Shown piece after piece: positions 6,114-8,593 of a stretch of 8,593 nt of DNA. The position numbers and the translations under genes were made by a program. How positions within the stretch are numbered: position 1 is the stretch's first letter; every line of letters starts with the position of its first letter. The notes beneath the pieces were generated by a model. It worked only from the letters and a program-made list of their open reading frames with translations, did no database searches and was not told the DNA's origin. The DNA lies in assembly GCA_937911965.1 (NCBI GenBank), contig CALDPL010000018.1:1-8593 (forward strand). The letters are read 5' to 3'. Origin of the DNA: an uncultured Allomuricauda sp. Lineage in GTDB: Bacteria > Bacteroidota > Bacteroidia > Flavobacteriales > Flavobacteriaceae.

Positions 6114-7475
6114 TATTATCGAAATGCAGATTACGGTAATACACATTACGATAAATATAAAGCCATAAAATTCTACAATCGGGAAAAAGAGCTCGAAATG
6201 CTCTGGAACATTAAGGAGCGGTCCAAACACGCCGCCCAGATGACCCTTGTTGTCGGAAGAAGGAGAATTGGCAAAACCAGTCTCCTGCTAAGGGCACATA
6301 AGGACAGCACCATGTTGTACTTTTTTGTTGCCAAGAAAAACGAAACCTTGCTCTGTCAGGAATTTGTACTAGAGATCCGAAATAAATTGCAGGTCGAGTT
6401 GTTTGGCGAATTCAAGACCTTTAAAAGCGTATTTGATTCCTTGATGGAACTGTCCAAAACACGGCATTTCACATTGGTCATCGATGAATTTCAGGAATTC
6501 AACTCCGTCAACTCCTCCGTATACAGTGATATGCAAAACAGTTGGGACCGCCAAAAGGAAAACAGTAAAATCAATTTGATCCTCTGCGGATCGGTTTATT
6601 CGCTGATGAGCCGAATATTTGAACACTCCAAAGAGCCCTTGTTCGGAAGGGCTACCGCCAGGATACACCTCAAGGCCTTTACCACATCCACCCTCAAGGA
6701 AATCCTTGAAGACCATCATCCCGAATATTCCAATGAAGATCTCCTGGCCTTTTATACGATCAGTGGGGGGGTGGCCAAATATGTGGAATTGTTGATTCTT
6801 GAAAAGGCATTTACCCTTCCTTCGATCCTAGAGGTAATTTTAGCGGAAAATTCTCTATTCCTCAATGAGGGGAGAAATGTCCTTATCGAGAAATTTGGCA
6901 AAGAATACGGAAATTATTTTTCCATATTGGCCCTAATCGCTTCCTCCAAAACTTCCAGGGTGGAAATGGAATCCATTATGGAAATCAACTTAGGGGGTTT
7001 TCTGGACCGCTTGGAGCATGAATTCAGCCTGATCACCAAGGTACGACCCATATTGGCAAAGCCCGGCAGCCGTTCGGTCAAATACCGGATCAATGACAAC
7101 TTTTTGAATTTTTGGTTCCGGTTCATCTACAAATACGGCAGTACAGTGGAAATCGGCAATCTGGATTACCTAAAGGAAATCATCAAGCGCGACTATGACA
7201 CCTACAGTGGGCCCATCCTTGAAAAATATTTTATGGAGAAAATCAAGGAGGAAAGAAATTTTTCAACCTTGGGAACCTATTGGGAAAAGGGCAATCAAAA
7301 CGAAATTGAAATCGTCGGAATCAACGAGTTGGAGAAAAGCATACTATTTGCTGAGGTAAAGCGGAATAAAAAGAACATCAGCATCCCTACCCTTAAGAAC
7401 AAGGCCAAAAAGTTACATGCCCAATTCGAGGAATACCATGCCGACTTCACGGGTCTTTCCCTGGAAGATATGTAG
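6111..7475 (+). CDS. AAA-type ATP-binding protein (ATPase_2/DUF234 family)
   Basis: This is a 454-residue protein if read from TTG at 6111. The N-terminal half is an ATPase_2-type P-loop domain: FYNREKELE (21-29) is the usual start motif, GRRRIGKTSL (49-58) is Walker A, and TLVIDEFQEF (121-130) is Walker B with D125 and E126. LILCGSVYSLM (156-166) and PLFGRA (176-181) are further family motifs. A helical winged-helix-like middle (about 240-340) follows. The C-terminal DUF234-like domain (about 340-450) carries NEIEIVG and FAEVKRNKK, resembling PD-(D/E)xK nuclease residues. The cellular role of this family is not established; membrane, DNA or stress roles would be guesses. The start is uncertain: the family's usual initiator methionine falls on an ATA codon (6165-6167), and the first in-frame ATG (6198) would remove FYNREKELE but keep Walker A. 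The gene stands alone, divergent from the DUF4143 remnant, with 241 bases before the next gene. Confidence 0.88.
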   Translation: MYYRNADYGNTHYDKYKAIKFYNREKELEMLWNIKERSKHAAQMTLVVGRRRIGKTSLLLRAHKDSTMLYFFVAKKNETLLCQEFVLEIRNKLQVELFGEFKTFKSVFDSLMELSKTRHFTLVIDEFQEFNSVNSSVYSDMQNSWDRQKENSKINLILCGSVYSLMSRIFEHSKEPLFGRATARIHLKAFTTSTLKEILEDHHPEYSNEDLLAFYTISGGVAKYVELLILEKAFTLPSILEVILAENSLFLNEGRNVLIEKFGKEYGNYFSILALIASSKTSRVEMESIMEINLGGFLDRLEHEFSLITKVRPILAKPGSRSVKYRINDNFLNFWFRFIYKYGSTVEIGNLDYLKEIIKRDYDTYSGPILEKYFMEKIKEERNFSTLGTYWEKGNQNEIEIVGINELEKSILFAEVKRNKKNISIPTLKNKAKKLHAQFEEYHADFTGLSLEDM

Positions 7476-7604
7476 TCGGTCAAGGGGAAGGCCCGGTTTT
7501 CCATTGTCCATGCCCAAGGTTGGGGCGCCATAACAGTTTGTTTCCTTGGAAATTTGAATTTCTGTGGGAGATTCCATAATTCTATTCTATATTTGCTCGG
7601 AACT

Positions 7605-7638
7605 TTGCATATCGATTTAGTAGGTTATTCTACTTTTG
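7605..7638 (+). promoter_or_regulatory. Probable promoter of the MetY-like gene
   Basis: TACTTTTG (7631-7638) matches TAnnTTTG. TTG at 7605-7607 lies 23 bases upstream, at the upper end of the usual spacing. The predicted start near 7645 gives a leader of about 72 bases without a recognisable riboswitch. A second TATATTTG (7588-7595) lacks a -33 element at proper distance. Confidence 0.55.
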
Positions 7639-7716
7639 CGACTTTCAATCATCCGTTCCAACAATCCTAAGTACGATTTTAATCAATTTAATAACTTAAA
7701 TATCAACATTGTAGCT

Positions 7717-8593
7717 ATGGGCTCATCAGAATTTAAAGGCTTTTCTACCAAAGCCGTACAATCCGGACATGACGTCAAGGCCCACGGGGCAACCCGTGCG
7801 GTCCCAATCTACCAGACCACTTCCTTTGTGTTCCGGGACAGCGATCATGCCGCGAATCTTTTCAATCTATCGGAATCGGGATATATCTATACCCGTTTGA
7901 ACAACCCCACCACGGATGTATTGGAACAAAGGCTGGCCGCCCTCGATGGGGGCATTGCGGCCCTGTGCACCGCATCGGGCATGTCGGCCATCATGACCAC
8001 CCTGTTGACCCTTCTCAAATCCGGGGACCATATCGTGGCCTCCAACAGCCTCTATGGCGGTTCCTTCAACCTGTTGAACATCACCCTGCCCAGGCTCGGC
8101 ATCACGACAACCTTTGTAGATCCCTCCAAACCGGAAAACTTCCGAGAGGCCGTCAAGGACAGTACAAAGGCCTTTTTCCTGGAAAGCCTTGGAAACCCAA
8201 AATTGGACATTCCAGATCTAAAAAAGATATCCAAATTGGCAAAGGAGGCCCAAGTGCCGCTGATCGTTGACAACACCGTGGCCACCTCCTACCTCTATAG
8301 GCCCATTGAACACGGGGCCAATATTGTGATCCATTCCCTGACCAAGTACATCAGTGGCAACGGTACCTCCATAGGCGGGGCCATCATCGATGCCGGGACC
8401 TTTGACTGGAGCAGTGGAAAATTCCCCGAGTTCACCTCCCCTTCCCCGGGATACCACGGCCTGGTCTACCACGAGGCCCTGGGAGCTGCGGCCTTTATCG
8501 CCAAGGCCCGATTGGAAGGCCTCAGGGACCTGGGCGCTGCCCTGAGCCCCTACAATGCCTTTCAGATCATACAGGGATTGGAAACCTTGGAGC
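7717..8593 (+). CDS. metY: O-acetylhomoserine sulfhydrylase-like PLP enzyme (MetY type), 3' end outside window
   Basis: The enzyme probably converts O-acetylhomoserine plus sulfide to homocysteine in methionine synthesis, using pyridoxal phosphate in the cytoplasm. From the ATG at 7717, 292 codons are present; family members have about 420-430. The Cys/Met metabolism signature is clear: STKAVQSGHD (10-19), GATRAVPIYQTTSFVF (24-39), YTRLNNPT (58-65) with Tyr58 and Arg60 contacting the cofactor, TASGMSA (85-91), SLYGG (111-115), the cofactor-binding Asp in VDNT (184-187), and the Schiff-base lysine K210 in HSLTKYISGNGTSIGG. The GNGTSIGG and SLYGGSFNLL features favour the MetY branch over cystathionine gamma-synthase or lyase, but substrate choice cannot be settled from a partial sequence. 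It has its own likely promoter and is not coupled to the ATPase gene upstream. The GC-rich third positions resemble those of the conserved genes on the left. Confidence 0.92.
   Translation, partial: MGSSEFKGFSTKAVQSGHDVKAHGATRAVPIYQTTSFVFRDSDHAANLFNLSESGYIYTRLNNPTTDVLEQRLAALDGGIAALCTASGMSAIMTTLLTLLKSGDHIVASNSLYGGSFNLLNITLPRLGITTTFVDPSKPENFREAVKDSTKAFFLESLGNPKLDIPDLKKISKLAKEAQVPLIVDNTVATSYLYRPIEHGANIVIHSLTKYISGNGTSIGGAIIDAGTFDWSSGKFPEFTSPSPGYHGLVYHEALGAAAFIAKARLEGLRDLGAALSPYNAFQIIQGLETLE

Noticed and set aside
7480..7565. Intrinsic terminator after the ATPase gene
   Set aside because: Only weak or tiny stems were found (for example GAAATT-TG-AATTTC at 7549-7562), with no GC-rich stem plus T-run.
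7645..7725. Possible SAM-II riboswitch before the MetY-like gene (GTAGCT close to the start codon)
   Set aside because: Only a short stretch resembles the SAM-II 3' strand; the conserved P1 stem and loop partners are not found in the leader.

Overview
The window looks like chromosomal DNA of a marine-type Flavobacteriia (Bacteroidota). Three things point there: promoters of the TTG...TAnnTTTG type, genes without Shine-Dalgarno sequences, and a large exported mosaic protein with a signal peptide ending in YSQ, PA14, TSP3-like calcium repeats and a C-type lectin domain. Protein families were recognised by eye; no database search was possible.

Layout: (1) 1-1224, minus strand: the conserved rimP-nusA pair, with nusA running off the left edge. 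Its divergent promoter lies near 1290-1321 and there is a perfect hairpin in the leader. (2) 1575-4973, plus strand: one 1132-residue secreted adhesin-like protein. (3) 4974-5783: about 0.8 kb without a convincing gene but dense in inverted repeats, including a 41-base near-palindrome at 5510-5550 and a multi-hairpin segment at 5269-5424. (4) 5784-6110, minus strand: the C-terminal remnant of an AAA/DUF4143-type ATPase. It ends exactly where (5) a divergent, intact ATPase of the ATPase_2/DUF234 type starts (6111-7475, plus strand). (6) 7717-8593, plus strand: the N-terminal 292 codons of a PLP-dependent O-acetylhomoserine sulfhydrylase (MetY-like), cut by the right edge.

Housekeeping genes (translation and transcription factors on the left, methionine/cysteine synthesis on the right) bracket an accessory block of surface protein, structured intergenic DNA, a broken ATPase and an intact ATPase. 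The genes do not form an obvious pathway together. The accessory block looks like a site of turnover: the adhesin gene has an AT-rich first half and a GC-rich second half, and one ATPase is truncated at the border of another. No rRNA, tRNA, CRISPR array or transposase gene was seen. I do not see a clearly new defence or metabolic system. The best candidates for novelty are the structured intergenic DNA, the ATPase junction with its odd start codon, and the cysteine-free lectin domain in the adhesin.
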